Assembly: GCA_020635175.1 (NCBI GenBank)
Contig: JACKAH010000010.1
Location: 1 to 46,506 of the forward strand
Length of the DNA stretch: 46,506 bases
Direction of reading: 5' to 3'
Origin: Deltaproteobacteria bacterium
GTDB taxonomy: Bacteria; Bdellovibrionota_C; UBA2361; J135
The position numbers and the translations under genes are program-made. This document shows positions 22,176 to 30,351 of the stretch, in pieces. Below the pieces are notes generated by a model. It saw only the letters and a program-made list of their open reading frames with translations. It was not told the origin of the DNA and did no database searches. Positions within the stretch are counted from its first letter, which is position 1; the number at the start of each line of letters is the position of its first letter.

Positions 22176-24290
22176 CTAAATTGTCTCTAGCTTAATAATA
22201 TCATTTTTTGGATCTGCTTTGAGTATCTTAGCAGTGATCTCTTGACCTAAAGATAGCCGATTTTTGCTCATGCATGGGAAGGTCGTGTAAATTTTATCAA
22301 AATGCACAAGTGGATGTTTTAGATCTAATCTTATTACCGTACCGGTTAAATTCTGTTGTTCTTGTTTTAGCTTTTCCAGATATTTTAACATCCAAAATCT
22401 TTTTGACTCGAATGTAATCGCTCTCGCATTACTTAACGGAACTTCAGTTTCAAAGATCTCTCTTTGAAGCTCGTCTTTAGAATACTTTTCTTCCCCAGTC
22501 GTTAGATATGTAGAGATCTGTCTCTGTAGCACTAAATCTAAATAACGCCGAATTGGAGAAGTAACCTGGGTATAGGCTTTCAGACCTAACGTTGAATGGG
22601 AGTTTGCTTCTGTTGAGACAACCGACCTTTTCATTTTGGAACGTACTAGATAATCGTATGCTGGACCTTCTGGTATATTCTGAGGATTGTGAAAATAATC
22701 TTCATCAGGGTCGGGCTGACTACGATAAATCAGAGGCAAATTATTCTCTGACGCAAATAGAGCAGTGTCATTATTTGCTAAGATCATTAATTCGCCAACT
22801 AAGCTTCGAGATGGGCTAGCCTCGTCGAACTCGCTTAGATAGAGTGTCCCATCTTCATTTCTCAATACGGTTACATCTTTTCTCGAGATCTTAACAGCAC
22901 CTTGGTCAATTCGTCTAAACTCGAAAGATGTTGCGACTTGTCTTAGCAAGTTAAGCTTCGCTCTTTCGTTCATAGGCATGCTTGCAGCATTCCCCTCATT
23001 GTTAAGACACTGGTCGACCTGGTTATAGTCGTAGCGATTCTTAATCTGAATGCAAGAAAGTACGATCTCTTTGCTAAGTATTTGAAAGTCTCGGGTTAGC
23101 TTATAGAGATACGAGACGGCAGGACGGGGGACGCCTGCTTTTAGACTAAGTATATTTTGTGATAGCTCCTCAGGCAGCATGTTGATAGTTTGTTCGGGAC
23201 AATAAATTGATGTCGATCTAAGTCGAGCTTCTTGATCTAAAAGTGAGCCGTGAGGAATTAGGGCAGATACATCAGTAATATGAATACCTAATAAATATCC
23301 ATCATCGATAATTTCTAATGAGAGAGCATCATCCATATCTTGGGTGGTCGCATCATCAATCGTAACGCAATCTAGGTTGGTTAAGTCCCTCCTTTTTTCA
23401 GGTGAATAGTGCTGAAGAATTTCAGAGCAAGTTTCATACGATCTTAAATTTGATGCTTCATCAAGGATATCTTTTGGAAATTCAATTCGAGGTCGATGCT
23501 TTATGATCGCTAAATTTGTAAATTCATCAAAATGATTTGTCTTTAGTAGGATAGCATAGGCACGTTCTTCAACACGTCCAGCTTCATTTATGCCAAGTCC
23601 TTCGCAAAGAAGATGTACTAGCTCTTTTGCCTCTTTAGTTTGATTGCCTTCAGTCGAACCAGCTGCAAGATCCTCTAAAAGTGCAATTTCCGCTCGGAGT
23701 TCTTTTGGCCAAGGCGTGTCTTTCTTCGTAATTCTATCCTTGCACGCAGATAAAACCTCAGCTCGTCTTCCCACTTTAGCCAATTCAACTTCGCGTGCTC
23801 GTTTTAGCTCCTCAACAACCGCAGGCGTTCTTGAGATATAGGCTTGTTTTTTGCGCTTGAAGTAGATCTTATCAATCGCTAATTTTAACCTTATCGCAAG
23901 GTGATGCTCCGTTTTAGTATCACCGAAGTACATCTCACATATTTCAAGATCTTCCACTTCTGTTTCAGATCCCTCAAATGTTTCCCAGATAGTTTCTAGC
24001 TGGATCTCTTGATAAAGATTTGAAGCGCCTGCATTTAGTTCGAAAAGGTATTTTGCCTTGTCTGAATTGCTTTCAAGTTCATTGGGGATTTTGCCACTTA
24101 AAGGGTGAAGTCGTGCAGGGGCTAGCTCAGTTACACCCCCATTCAAATTTAACACCTTTAACTTCTTCTTTGATGTTCCGATGATTGTCGCTGTAATAGT
24201 AACGTCGTTGTTCTCATATGTTGCGATTGCGCCAGGTGAAAGGCTTGTGTCGGGATTTGTGTGCGAAGAGGAGGTAGGGAATAAACTCAT
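22176..24290 (-). CDS. RNase II/RNase R family 3'-5' exoribonuclease
   Basis: 704 residues from ATG 24290. A GTG at 24311 would add seven residues and overlap pyrF; neither has a strong Shine-Dalgarno. The RNB catalytic site is present: NLDCVTIDDATTQDMDDALSL carries the metal Asp residues of the T-I-D-x-x-x-x-x-D-x-D-D-A pattern. It is followed by GYLLGIHITDVSALIPHGSLLDQEAR, STSIYCPEQTINMLPEELSQNILSL, and near the end TQVTSPIRRYLDLVLQRQI. A C-terminal S1-like OB segment is short. Both termini differ from E. coli RNase R, so I leave out a symbol. It degrades RNA processively from the 3' end. Downstream of pyrF and probably co-transcribed. Confidence 0.9.
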   Translation of the reverse strand: MSLFPTSSSHTNPDTSLSPGAIATYENNDVTITATIIGTSKKKLKVLNLNGGVTELAPARLHPLSGKIPNELESNSDKAKYLFELNAGASNLYQEIQLETIWETFEGSETEVEDLEICEMYFGDTKTEHHLAIRLKLAIDKIYFKRKKQAYISRTPAVVEELKRAREVELAKVGRRAEVLSACKDRITKKDTPWPKELRAEIALLEDLAAGSTEGNQTKEAKELVHLLCEGLGINEAGRVEERAYAILLKTNHFDEFTNLAIIKHRPRIEFPKDILDEASNLRSYETCSEILQHYSPEKRRDLTNLDCVTIDDATTQDMDDALSLEIIDDGYLLGIHITDVSALIPHGSLLDQEARLRSTSIYCPEQTINMLPEELSQNILSLKAGVPRPAVSYLYKLTRDFQILSKEIVLSCIQIKNRYDYNQVDQCLNNEGNAASMPMNERAKLNLLRQVATSFEFRRIDQGAVKISRKDVTVLRNEDGTLYLSEFDEASPSRSLVGELMILANNDTALFASENNLPLIYRSQPDPDEDYFHNPQNIPEGPAYDYLVRSKMKRSVVSTEANSHSTLGLKAYTQVTSPIRRYLDLVLQRQISTYLTTGEEKYSKDELQREIFETEVPLSNARAITFESKRFWMLKYLEKLKQEQQNLTGTVIRLDLKHPLVHFDKIYTTFPCMSKNRLSLGQEITAKILKADPKNDIIKLETI

Positions 24291-24300
24291 ACTCTGGATA

Positions 24301-25227
24301 CTACACAGCACTGAGTGCGCTATTAATTTGTGAGTTAAACTCGGCTAGTTTGTCCTCAATCTCATCTATGATCTGATCTTGATCGATATCAAGAGATGAG
24401 AAGGATCCGAGCAATCCACGAGAAGTATTAACAATTGCTCCCTGTCCCTTGCTGTCAAAGCCAGCAATTGCGTCTTTAGCTTTGCCGCCCTGTGCTCCAA
24501 AGCCAGGTATTAAGAAATAGTTGTTTTGCATAATACTTCGAAGATGGCTAGCTTCTTCAGGGTAGGTTGCACCTACGACAGCAGCTAGTCCTGAATAACC
24601 ACAAGCTCCTGTTAGCTGTTTGCCGTTATCTGAAATCCAATGTGCAATCTTTTCAGAGATTGTTTTTTCGGTATCTTGGCAGATAATATTCTGAATATCC
24701 GCCGATCCAGGATTTGAAGTTTTAACTAAGACAAAAATTCCCTTGTCATACTCGAGGCAGCTTTCTAAAAAAGGCTCTAGGGTATCAAAGCCTAAAAAGG
24801 GATTAACGGTCAATGCATCGACTTCAAAGGTTTTCTGGAGTTTGCCGTTGTAATTCGCTTCACCTAAAAACGCATTGCTATACGCTTGAGCAGTTGAGCC
24901 AATATCTCCTCTTTTCGCATCTGCTATAACTAGAAAATCAAAGTCTTTTGCAATCAAACATACATCTTGAAAAGCTTTGACCCCAGCAAAACCATATTGT
25001 TCAAAGAAAGCAATATTCGGTTTTACTGCAGCAATCTCTTCATGCATTGCTCGAAAAGCAAGTTGGTGAAATTTTACAATCGCCTTGTAAACAGCATCTT
25101 CATTTGTGGCGGATTTTGAAGCTTCGTTAAGGATGCAATTTGGAATTAGCGAAAGTCTAGGGTCGAGTCCTGCAACGATTCTACTATCTGTTTCTTTAAT
25201 TGCATTAAATAATTTGTCTGCAAACAT
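24301..25227 (-). CDS. pyrF: orotidine 5'-phosphate decarboxylase
   Basis: 308 residues, in the range of the longer OMPDC subfamily. It converts OMP to UMP, the last step of pyrimidine synthesis. The signature is DFLVIADAKRGDIGSTAQAYSNAFLG (catalytic D-x-K-R-x-D-I), with VAGLDPRLSLIP at the N terminus, AVKPNIAFFEQYG, LTVNPFLGFDTLEPF, and the phosphate-binding loop FLIPGFGAQGGKAKDA..NTSRGLL near the end. It lies 24 bases downstream of the lipoprotein gene. Confidence 0.96.
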   Translation of the reverse strand: MFADKLFNAIKETDSRIVAGLDPRLSLIPNCILNEASKSATNEDAVYKAIVKFHQLAFRAMHEEIAAVKPNIAFFEQYGFAGVKAFQDVCLIAKDFDFLVIADAKRGDIGSTAQAYSNAFLGEANYNGKLQKTFEVDALTVNPFLGFDTLEPFLESCLEYDKGIFVLVKTSNPGSADIQNIICQDTEKTISEKIAHWISDNGKQLTGACGYSGLAAVVGATYPEEASHLRSIMQNNYFLIPGFGAQGGKAKDAIAGFDSKGQGAIVNTSRGLLGSFSSLDIDQDQIIDEIEDKLAEFNSQINSALSAV

Positions 25228-25251
25228 GGGCCCAAGCTAACAACATTATGA

Positions 25252-26283
25252 TTAATTATCAATAAGCTCCTCAAGCAGCTTAAATGGATCGCTTTCTGAC
25301 TCTGCTTTGAGCTTTTCTCGCAGTGTTTCAATAGCGCTTAGAAACTTAGCGTAATCACCATTATTTTTTATATAGAGTCTTTGAAACAGCTCTAAGGAGG
25401 TAAGGTAAAATTTTAGCTGCAATATTTCAGAGTTGTTAATCGTTTTAAGTATTTTAAGCTTTGGGTACTTTGCTTTAATTGGGCTTAGGCTTTTAGCAAA
25501 AATGATTTCACGTCGCCTAAGTTTTTCATCTTCGGATATCTCGCTTTTATAGAGTTTGTCGAGATCGGCATATAGTTTCTCTACTGCTCGCCCAAGCTCA
25601 AACTCTCGTCGTAAACTTTCCTTTGATTGTTTGATTTTTACCTGATCGTTTTGTGATCTATAGAAATCTATTGTGCCTTGAAATCCAAAAAAGTTTGCAA
25701 GACTTTCATTAAATGTAACATGATTAGGAATCCAAACTGTGGAGTGAAGCGATTCGTGCAGGACTGTGTTTACAATCCATGAGTCTTCGTTTTTAAGGGT
25801 TGTTGAAAGAATAGGATCATCAAACCAGCCAAGTGTGCTTAGAGCCTCAGCTCCACGGATAAATGTTTCATACCCTCGCCAACTAAGCTTCCAAGCTGCT
25901 CTTTCAGCATCCGTCTTTGAGAAGTATCCCTTGTAAGGAACATGTCCAACGATTGGAAACCACCAGGTGTACACATCAAAGGATGTTTGCTTTGATCCAG
26001 CTAAAACCCAGACCAGCACGTCCTTGTCTACTTTACTGAACTTAGTAAAAGAGCCCTTGGGAGTTAGCCCAATTGACTCGCCGAAGCTACGAGCATCTAG
26101 CACTAGTTGAAGTTTTTGTTTGAGTTCTGCATCGACCTCGTCTTGTTTTACTAAGTCAGAGATCTCTTTGCGCTTTAATAAAATCTTACTTTCTTCTACT
26201 GCAGCTTGCATTACGAAAAGAGGTGAGCAAGCAGTAAATGTTGTTACATATATAAAACAAAACAGGGATGGAAGAATTTTCAT
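25252..26283 (-). CDS. predicted zinc aminopeptidase lipoprotein (Pfam Aminopep type)
   Basis: 343 residues. The signal peptide ends in a lipobox (ILPSLFCFIYVTTFTACSP; Cys about residue 19), so it should be a lipoprotein. The zinc-peptidase site is visible as VLHESLHSTVWIPNHVTFNESLANFFG, an H-E-x-x-H with a downstream Glu. Upstream, FDVYTWWFPIVGHVPYKGYFSKTDAERAAWKLSWRGYETFIRGAEALSTLGWFDDPI is the hallmark of the predicted aminopeptidase family PF10023. Substrate unknown. The C-terminal 100 residues are helical and Lys-rich. Operon: pgpA, this gene, pyrF, exoribonuclease. Confidence 0.85.
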   Translation of the reverse strand: MKILPSLFCFIYVTTFTACSPLFVMQAAVEESKILLKRKEISDLVKQDEVDAELKQKLQLVLDARSFGESIGLTPKGSFTKFSKVDKDVLVWVLAGSKQTSFDVYTWWFPIVGHVPYKGYFSKTDAERAAWKLSWRGYETFIRGAEALSTLGWFDDPILSTTLKNEDSWIVNTVLHESLHSTVWIPNHVTFNESLANFFGFQGTIDFYRSQNDQVKIKQSKESLRREFELGRAVEKLYADLDKLYKSEISEDEKLRRREIIFAKSLSPIKAKYPKLKILKTINNSEILQLKFYLTSLELFQRLYIKNNGDYAKFLSAIETLREKLKAESESDPFKLLEELIDN

Positions 26284-26292
26284 TCTCTCTGC

Positions 26293-26754
26293 CTACAGTA
26301 AAATTAGGTTAACAATTAATGCACTGAAAATTCCGGCAACGATATCATCAAGCATGATTCCAGCACTTCCAGGAAGCTTTTCAAACAATACTATCGGCCA
26401 AATCTTCGTTACATCAAATACTCTAAAGAGTAAAAATGCGATTAGAATTAATTCTGGATTCGTTGAAGGCACATTGATCAAGCTAATTGCCATACCGGCC
26501 CATTCATCTATTACAATGTATGATGGATCAATTTTTCCATTTCTTGCTTTGTGTTTGAAAGAGTTGAGGCAAATTTGAGTCGAAACAAATCCAATAGCTA
26601 TTGTGCTAACTATGACTGCGCACTGATTAAAATTTGAAAAATTTTCTAATAGGAGCCAAACAAAGATAAATGACAATGTGCCCCATGTGCCCGGTGCCTT
26701 TGGCAGGTATCCAGAGTAGAAACCGGAAGCGATTAGTTTGCTCAAAGTTTTCAT
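26293..26754 (-). CDS. pgpA: phosphatidylglycerophosphatase A
   Basis: 153 residues. It dephosphorylates phosphatidylglycerol phosphate to phosphatidylglycerol in the inner membrane. The family motifs are present: ASGFYSGYLPKAPGTWGTL at the start, DPSYIVIDEWAGM in the middle and LPGSAGIMLDDIVAGIFSAL near the C terminus. There are about four membrane helices. It is divergent from minC, with 122 bases between containing an inverted repeat (AAGTGA 26801-26806 with TCACTT 26813-26818). Confidence 0.94.
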   Translation of the reverse strand: MKTLSKLIASGFYSGYLPKAPGTWGTLSFIFVWLLLENFSNFNQCAVIVSTIAIGFVSTQICLNSFKHKARNGKIDPSYIVIDEWAGMAISLINVPSTNPELILIAFLLFRVFDVTKIWPIVLFEKLPGSAGIMLDDIVAGIFSALIVNLILL

Positions 26755-26876
26755 GTAGTTACAACTACACTGAAGGTCTTTTCTGACACAAGTTAAAATT
26801 AAGTGATTTTTGTCACTTGCAATATCGGTTTATCTGCTGATAGAGTGATTTTGCTATAAGTAACTTAAAGTAAGAG

Positions 26877-27767
26877 TTGCTTAAGAGCTTGAATTTTCTA
26901 AGAAAACGATTTGCAAACAGGTCCTCTATGACAGATGTAATTGGACATGAAGGCGACTCTCTGCTCGCGACCTCTAGAGGTGGAGTGGTTTCTGCGCGAG
27001 GTACAGGAGATGGAGTAGTATTACGCCTTGATGGTCGAATTGATCAGGAAAGCCTAAGATCGGCTCTCGGCGAATTTATGGAGCCACGTAAAACATTTTT
27101 AGGTGGCCATGAAGTCTCCATCGAGTGGGTCGGTACCCGTCCTGGTACTACAACAATCAAAGACGTAACAGCTTTTCTCTCTGAAGATTACGGAGTTACG
27201 GTTCGCGCCACTCAGGTAAAAAGCACTGGGTTGGCCCATATCGGTCCAGTTGCTGGAGATGACGATGATGATGACCACGAATCTGATGAGGATGGTCAGG
27301 GTATCTTGAGTCTGTTTGACGGAATGGATGATATTGACGACTTGCCTGACGACATCGAAAAGGTAGTTACCACCGAGTCAGCAGCATTAACAGATCCTTC
27401 ACTTTGGGATGATCCGGATGCGAGAATTATTTATAGCACGCTCCGCTCAGGGCAAAAGATTGAAAGTGAGCATTCTTTAATTATCGTAGGTGATATTAAT
27501 CCCGGGGCAGAGGTTGTTGCTGGTGGGGACGTCATAGTCCTTGGCACCTTGCGAGGGATTGCACACGCTGGTGCATACGATGAGACTGGCGGAGGTAGAT
27601 CGATTTTCGCGTTAAGTTTGCAGCCGACTCAACTTCGTATCGGTACGACTATTACTCGTGGTTGTGCAGATGGTGGAAAAGTACCGGAAATTGCAAAGGT
27701 TGAGGGCAATATAATAGTTGTCGAGCCTTTTATGAAACGTGAGAGTGGCAGATTGTCTCGGAGATAA
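26877..27767 (+). CDS. minC: septum site-determining protein MinC
   Basis: 296 residues, longer than the usual 220-240. It inhibits FtsZ assembly away from midcell. The N-terminal domain (about 35-120) has VVLRLDGRIDQESLRSAL and EVSIEWVGTRPGT. The C-terminal beta-helical domain (about 190-285) is typical: LRSGQKIESEHSLIIVGDINPGAEVVAGGDVIVLGTLRGIAHAGAY. Between them is an unusually long acidic linker (about 128-163), mostly Asp and Glu. The start is uncertain: TTG 26877 is used here, with ATG 26928 as an alternative. minD and minE follow. Confidence 0.93.
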   Translation: MLKSLNFLRKRFANRSSMTDVIGHEGDSLLATSRGGVVSARGTGDGVVLRLDGRIDQESLRSALGEFMEPRKTFLGGHEVSIEWVGTRPGTTTIKDVTAFLSEDYGVTVRATQVKSTGLAHIGPVAGDDDDDDHESDEDGQGILSLFDGMDDIDDLPDDIEKVVTTESAALTDPSLWDDPDARIIYSTLRSGQKIESEHSLIIVGDINPGAEVVAGGDVIVLGTLRGIAHAGAYDETGGGRSIFALSLQPTQLRIGTTITRGCADGGKVPEIAKVEGNIIVVEPFMKRESGRLSRR

Positions 27768-27815
27768 ACGAGAGTGGTTTGAAGTTTTTAACTTACTCTG
27801 TTGAGGAATAGAGAG

Positions 27816-28649
27816 ATGAGTTTGATGAATGGAAGTAGTGAGAAGGGAAGCAAGAAGCTAGGCGAGGTGTATGTTGTTACCTCTGGTAAGGGCGGAGTTG
27901 GCAAGACGACCGTAACTGCGAGTCTTGGTGCAGCTTTGGCTATGAGAGGGAAACGAACCCTTGTAGTAGATGCTGATATTGGATTGCGAAATCTGGATGT
28001 AATCCTTGGATTGGAAAATAGGGTTGTTTTTAATTTGGTTGATGTAGCTAAGCGTGTCTGTAAGCCAACGCAAGCTATCATTAAGTCAAAGAAGTCAAAC
28101 AATCTATATTTACTACCAGCCTCTCAAACCGATGAGAAGGATGTTGTTAATGAAGATGATTTTAGAAAGGTCATCAATCACTACAAGCGTGAATTTCAAT
28201 TTATCATAATCGATTCGCCTGCAGGGATTGAGCAAGGCTTTAAAAACGCCTGTGCAGGTGCTGAGAAGGCCTTAATTGTGACTAACCCAGAAGTATCTTC
28301 AATTAGAGATGCTGATAGGGTAGTTGGACTATTAGCTTCGATGAATATCGATCCTCGTCTGATAGTTAATAGAATCGATTTCAACATGGTACGCCGTGGA
28401 GATATGCTCTCAGTCTCTGATGTTCAGGAGATCTTAGGGGTTCCACTCATAGGAGTTGTTGAGCGTGATGAAGAGGTGATAGTGGCGGCTAATACAGGTG
28501 AGCCTGTTTCTTATAATGATAAGTCTATGGCAGGAAAGGCCTTTTCTACGATTGCTCGTAGAATGGCTGGAGAGGAGATCCCAATCGAAAACTTCGACAG
28601 TCGAGGAGGTTTTTGGGATAGGCTTTCTCGCCGATTCGGTGTAGCCTAA
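27816..28649 (+). CDS. minD: septum site-determining protein MinD
   Basis: 277 residues from ATG 27816, chosen because GAGGA at 27803-27807 gives good spacing. A TTG at 27801 would add five residues. A membrane-associated ATPase that recruits MinC. Deviant Walker A is VTSGKGGVGKTT, with DADIGLRNLDVILGLENRV after it and Walker B-like FIIIDSPAGIEQG. The C terminus (RGGFWDRLSRRFGVA) fits the amphipathic membrane-targeting helix. Confidence 0.97.
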   Translation: MSLMNGSSEKGSKKLGEVYVVTSGKGGVGKTTVTASLGAALAMRGKRTLVVDADIGLRNLDVILGLENRVVFNLVDVAKRVCKPTQAIIKSKKSNNLYLLPASQTDEKDVVNEDDFRKVINHYKREFQFIIIDSPAGIEQGFKNACAGAEKALIVTNPEVSSIRDADRVVGLLASMNIDPRLIVNRIDFNMVRRGDMLSVSDVQEILGVPLIGVVERDEEVIVAANTGEPVSYNDKSMAGKAFSTIARRMAGEEIPIENFDSRGGFWDRLSRRFGVA

Positions 28650-28680
28650 GATTCAAACTTTGTATTGATGGAGAGATAAG

Positions 28681-28986
28681 GTGTTTAGTGCTCTCAAAGA
28701 CAGATTATTTGGCGATAAATCGAACTCAGTAGCAAAAGGTCGGCTACATGTTGTGTTGGTCCAAGACAGATCTGGTCTGAACAATGAAGAGATGGCTGAC
28801 TTCAGGCAGGATCTTGTGAAAGTTCTTCAGACTTATTTTGTGATTGATGATCAGGGTGTTGAGGTTTCATACGAGAGAGAATCTGACAGTACAACCTTGG
28901 TGATTAATACTCCGGTTCTGCGTCGTAAGCCTCAGGTCTTAAACGGCAAAGATAAAACTGATAAAGTTACCGCTCAAGCTAATTAA
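28681..28986 (+). CDS. minE: cell division topological specificity factor MinE
   Basis: 101 residues from GTG with GGAG upstream (GGAGAGATAAG). The MinE pattern is good: N-terminal membrane helix FSALKDRLFGDKSNSVAKGRLHVVLVQDR, then EEMADFRQDLVKVLQTYFVIDDQGVEVSYERESDSTTLVINTPV. It stimulates MinD ATPase and drives pole-to-pole oscillation. Its presence implies an E. coli-like oscillating system rather than a DivIVA type. The C-terminal tail is about 12 residues longer than usual and hydrophilic. Confidence 0.95.
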   Translation: MFSALKDRLFGDKSNSVAKGRLHVVLVQDRSGLNNEEMADFRQDLVKVLQTYFVIDDQGVEVSYERESDSTTLVINTPVLRRKPQVLNGKDKTDKVTAQAN

Positions 28987-29017
28987 ACTTACTATATTTG
29001 CATACTTATCTTTTCTA

Positions 29018-29045
29018 TTGATTAACAAGCTCTGATTGTTAGAAT
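29018..29045 (+). promoter_or_regulatory. possible promoter of the duplicated-domain gene
   Basis: TTGATT (29018-29023), 16-base spacer, TAGAAT (29040-29045), about 70 bases before the gene at 29114. It is followed by a short inverted repeat TCCCC/GGGGA (29045-29065). Moderate match only. Confidence 0.33.
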
Positions 29046-29113
29046 CCCCGCTGTCTGATTGGGGACTAAGGGCATGCGTAATCTTCAGCTGTAGCTAATT
29101 CTAGGAGGAACGT

Positions 29114-30310
29114 ATGCAGTTACTTTTGTCTATTCTTAGACCTCTAACTTTCTTGTTGATTGTTTCAACGATCTCATTTGCAGAACAACCAACTGGCGAA
29201 CTTCAAACTTTTAATTGGGGTTTTGGCCAACCGATTCCAGCAGGTTTTCCTATAAGTGAAATTAACCCCTGGTCTCATTTTATGAAGATCAAAGTTCATA
29301 ACAATAATCCTAACCATCCTGACAAGGCCATTATTTTTGATTCAGCTAATCCAACACCTGGTGATGAGGATCTACAGACTCCCGGTTATGGGATTAGTAA
29401 TGATAAGGCATATGAAAACCTGCTTATTATCGCAGAAAATGACCTTGATGCAGATGGTGATGGATTAATCGACAGTCCTGATGATGAGCAAGCAGGAGGA
29501 ATAATCTCGTTTAAATTTCATGGCCCAGCTGATGTCGCAGAGATAAGACTAGTAGATATTGAGGAGCAGGGAGGAGAGGTTCGATATTATATTGGTCGAG
29601 ACCTTGTCCAAACTTTACCAATTGTTCCGCTTGGAGATAACTCCGTTCAGACAATCTGGAACTACCAGCAAGCGGTAACAAGAGTTGAAGTTGAGTTTGC
29701 CGGATCTGGTGGAATCGCAGAGATGAGAATTTATCCCTGTCTTTCACTTATAAATTTTGATGAAACTACTGTTGGAAAACCTCTGAACCTTATTGCTGGT
29801 CAGGAGATAGGGAAGCCGACGAATCCGTTCTCTGATCTAGGCTTTACGATGTATGCAGAAAATAATAATCCTTCGCATCCAGATAAGCTGATTGTATTTG
29901 ATACACATCATATCACAGGTGGTGATACTGATTTAGTAACACCAGGGTATGGTAAAGGAAATAATACTCGTCAAGGTAAGGTAGTGATTATTGCTGAGAA
30001 CGACTTCGATCAGAATAGTGATGGTATAGTAGATGATCCTGACGATGAGCAGGCAGGTGGTGTGATTACCGCTGAATGGTATACCTCAAGTGTTGAATTT
30101 AGATATGCCTCTGTGCTTGATAATGAAAGTGATGATTCTTACTTTAAGATTTACCTTCACTCAGGTGGCGAAGTCATAATTCCTCTCAAAGATAAAGGGG
30201 ACAATAGCTTTCAACGTGTGCGTGAAAGAGTTGGTCCTGCTAGAAAGATTGAGCTTCATTTAGCAGAATCGGGGGCATTAGCAGAGCTGGCTGTTTGTCC
30301 AGTTCCTTAA
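29114..30310 (+). CDS. secreted protein with two copies of an acidic, calcium-loop-bearing domain
   Basis: 398 residues with a near-ideal AGGAGG five bases before the ATG. A signal peptide is present (LLSILRPLTFLLIVSTISFAE). The rest is a tandem duplication. Repeat 1 (about 37-213) has NNNPNHPDKAIIFDS, DLQTPGYG, LIIAENDLDADGDGLID and DDEQAGG. Repeat 2 (about 232-398) has NNNPSHPDKLIVFDT, DLVTPGYG, VIIAENDFDQNSDGIVD and DDEQAGG. The D-x-D/N-x-D-G-x-x-D loops look calcium-binding. Each repeat ends in a beta strand (IAEMRIYPC, LAELAVCPV). Such domains occur in secreted proteins of marine bacteria; function unknown. Confidence 0.85.
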   Translation: MQLLLSILRPLTFLLIVSTISFAEQPTGELQTFNWGFGQPIPAGFPISEINPWSHFMKIKVHNNNPNHPDKAIIFDSANPTPGDEDLQTPGYGISNDKAYENLLIIAENDLDADGDGLIDSPDDEQAGGIISFKFHGPADVAEIRLVDIEEQGGEVRYYIGRDLVQTLPIVPLGDNSVQTIWNYQQAVTRVEVEFAGSGGIAEMRIYPCLSLINFDETTVGKPLNLIAGQEIGKPTNPFSDLGFTMYAENNNPSHPDKLIVFDTHHITGGDTDLVTPGYGKGNNTRQGKVVIIAENDFDQNSDGIVDDPDDEQAGGVITAEWYTSSVEFRYASVLDNESDDSYFKIYLHSGGEVIIPLKDKGDNSFQRVRERVGPARKIELHLAESGALAELAVCPVP

Positions 30311-30325
30311 CTTATCTGATGAATA

Positions 30326-30350
30326 AAGCACAGGGCTAGCCCCTGTGCTT
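30326..30350. terminator. hairpin between convergent genes
   Basis: AAGCACAGGG (30326-30335), loop CTAGC, CCCTGTGCTT (30341-30350). A perfect 10-base stem between the duplicated-domain gene and the convergent serS stop. T-tracts are short on both sides, so bidirectional termination is likely but modest. Confidence 0.65.
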
Positions 30351-30351
30351 A

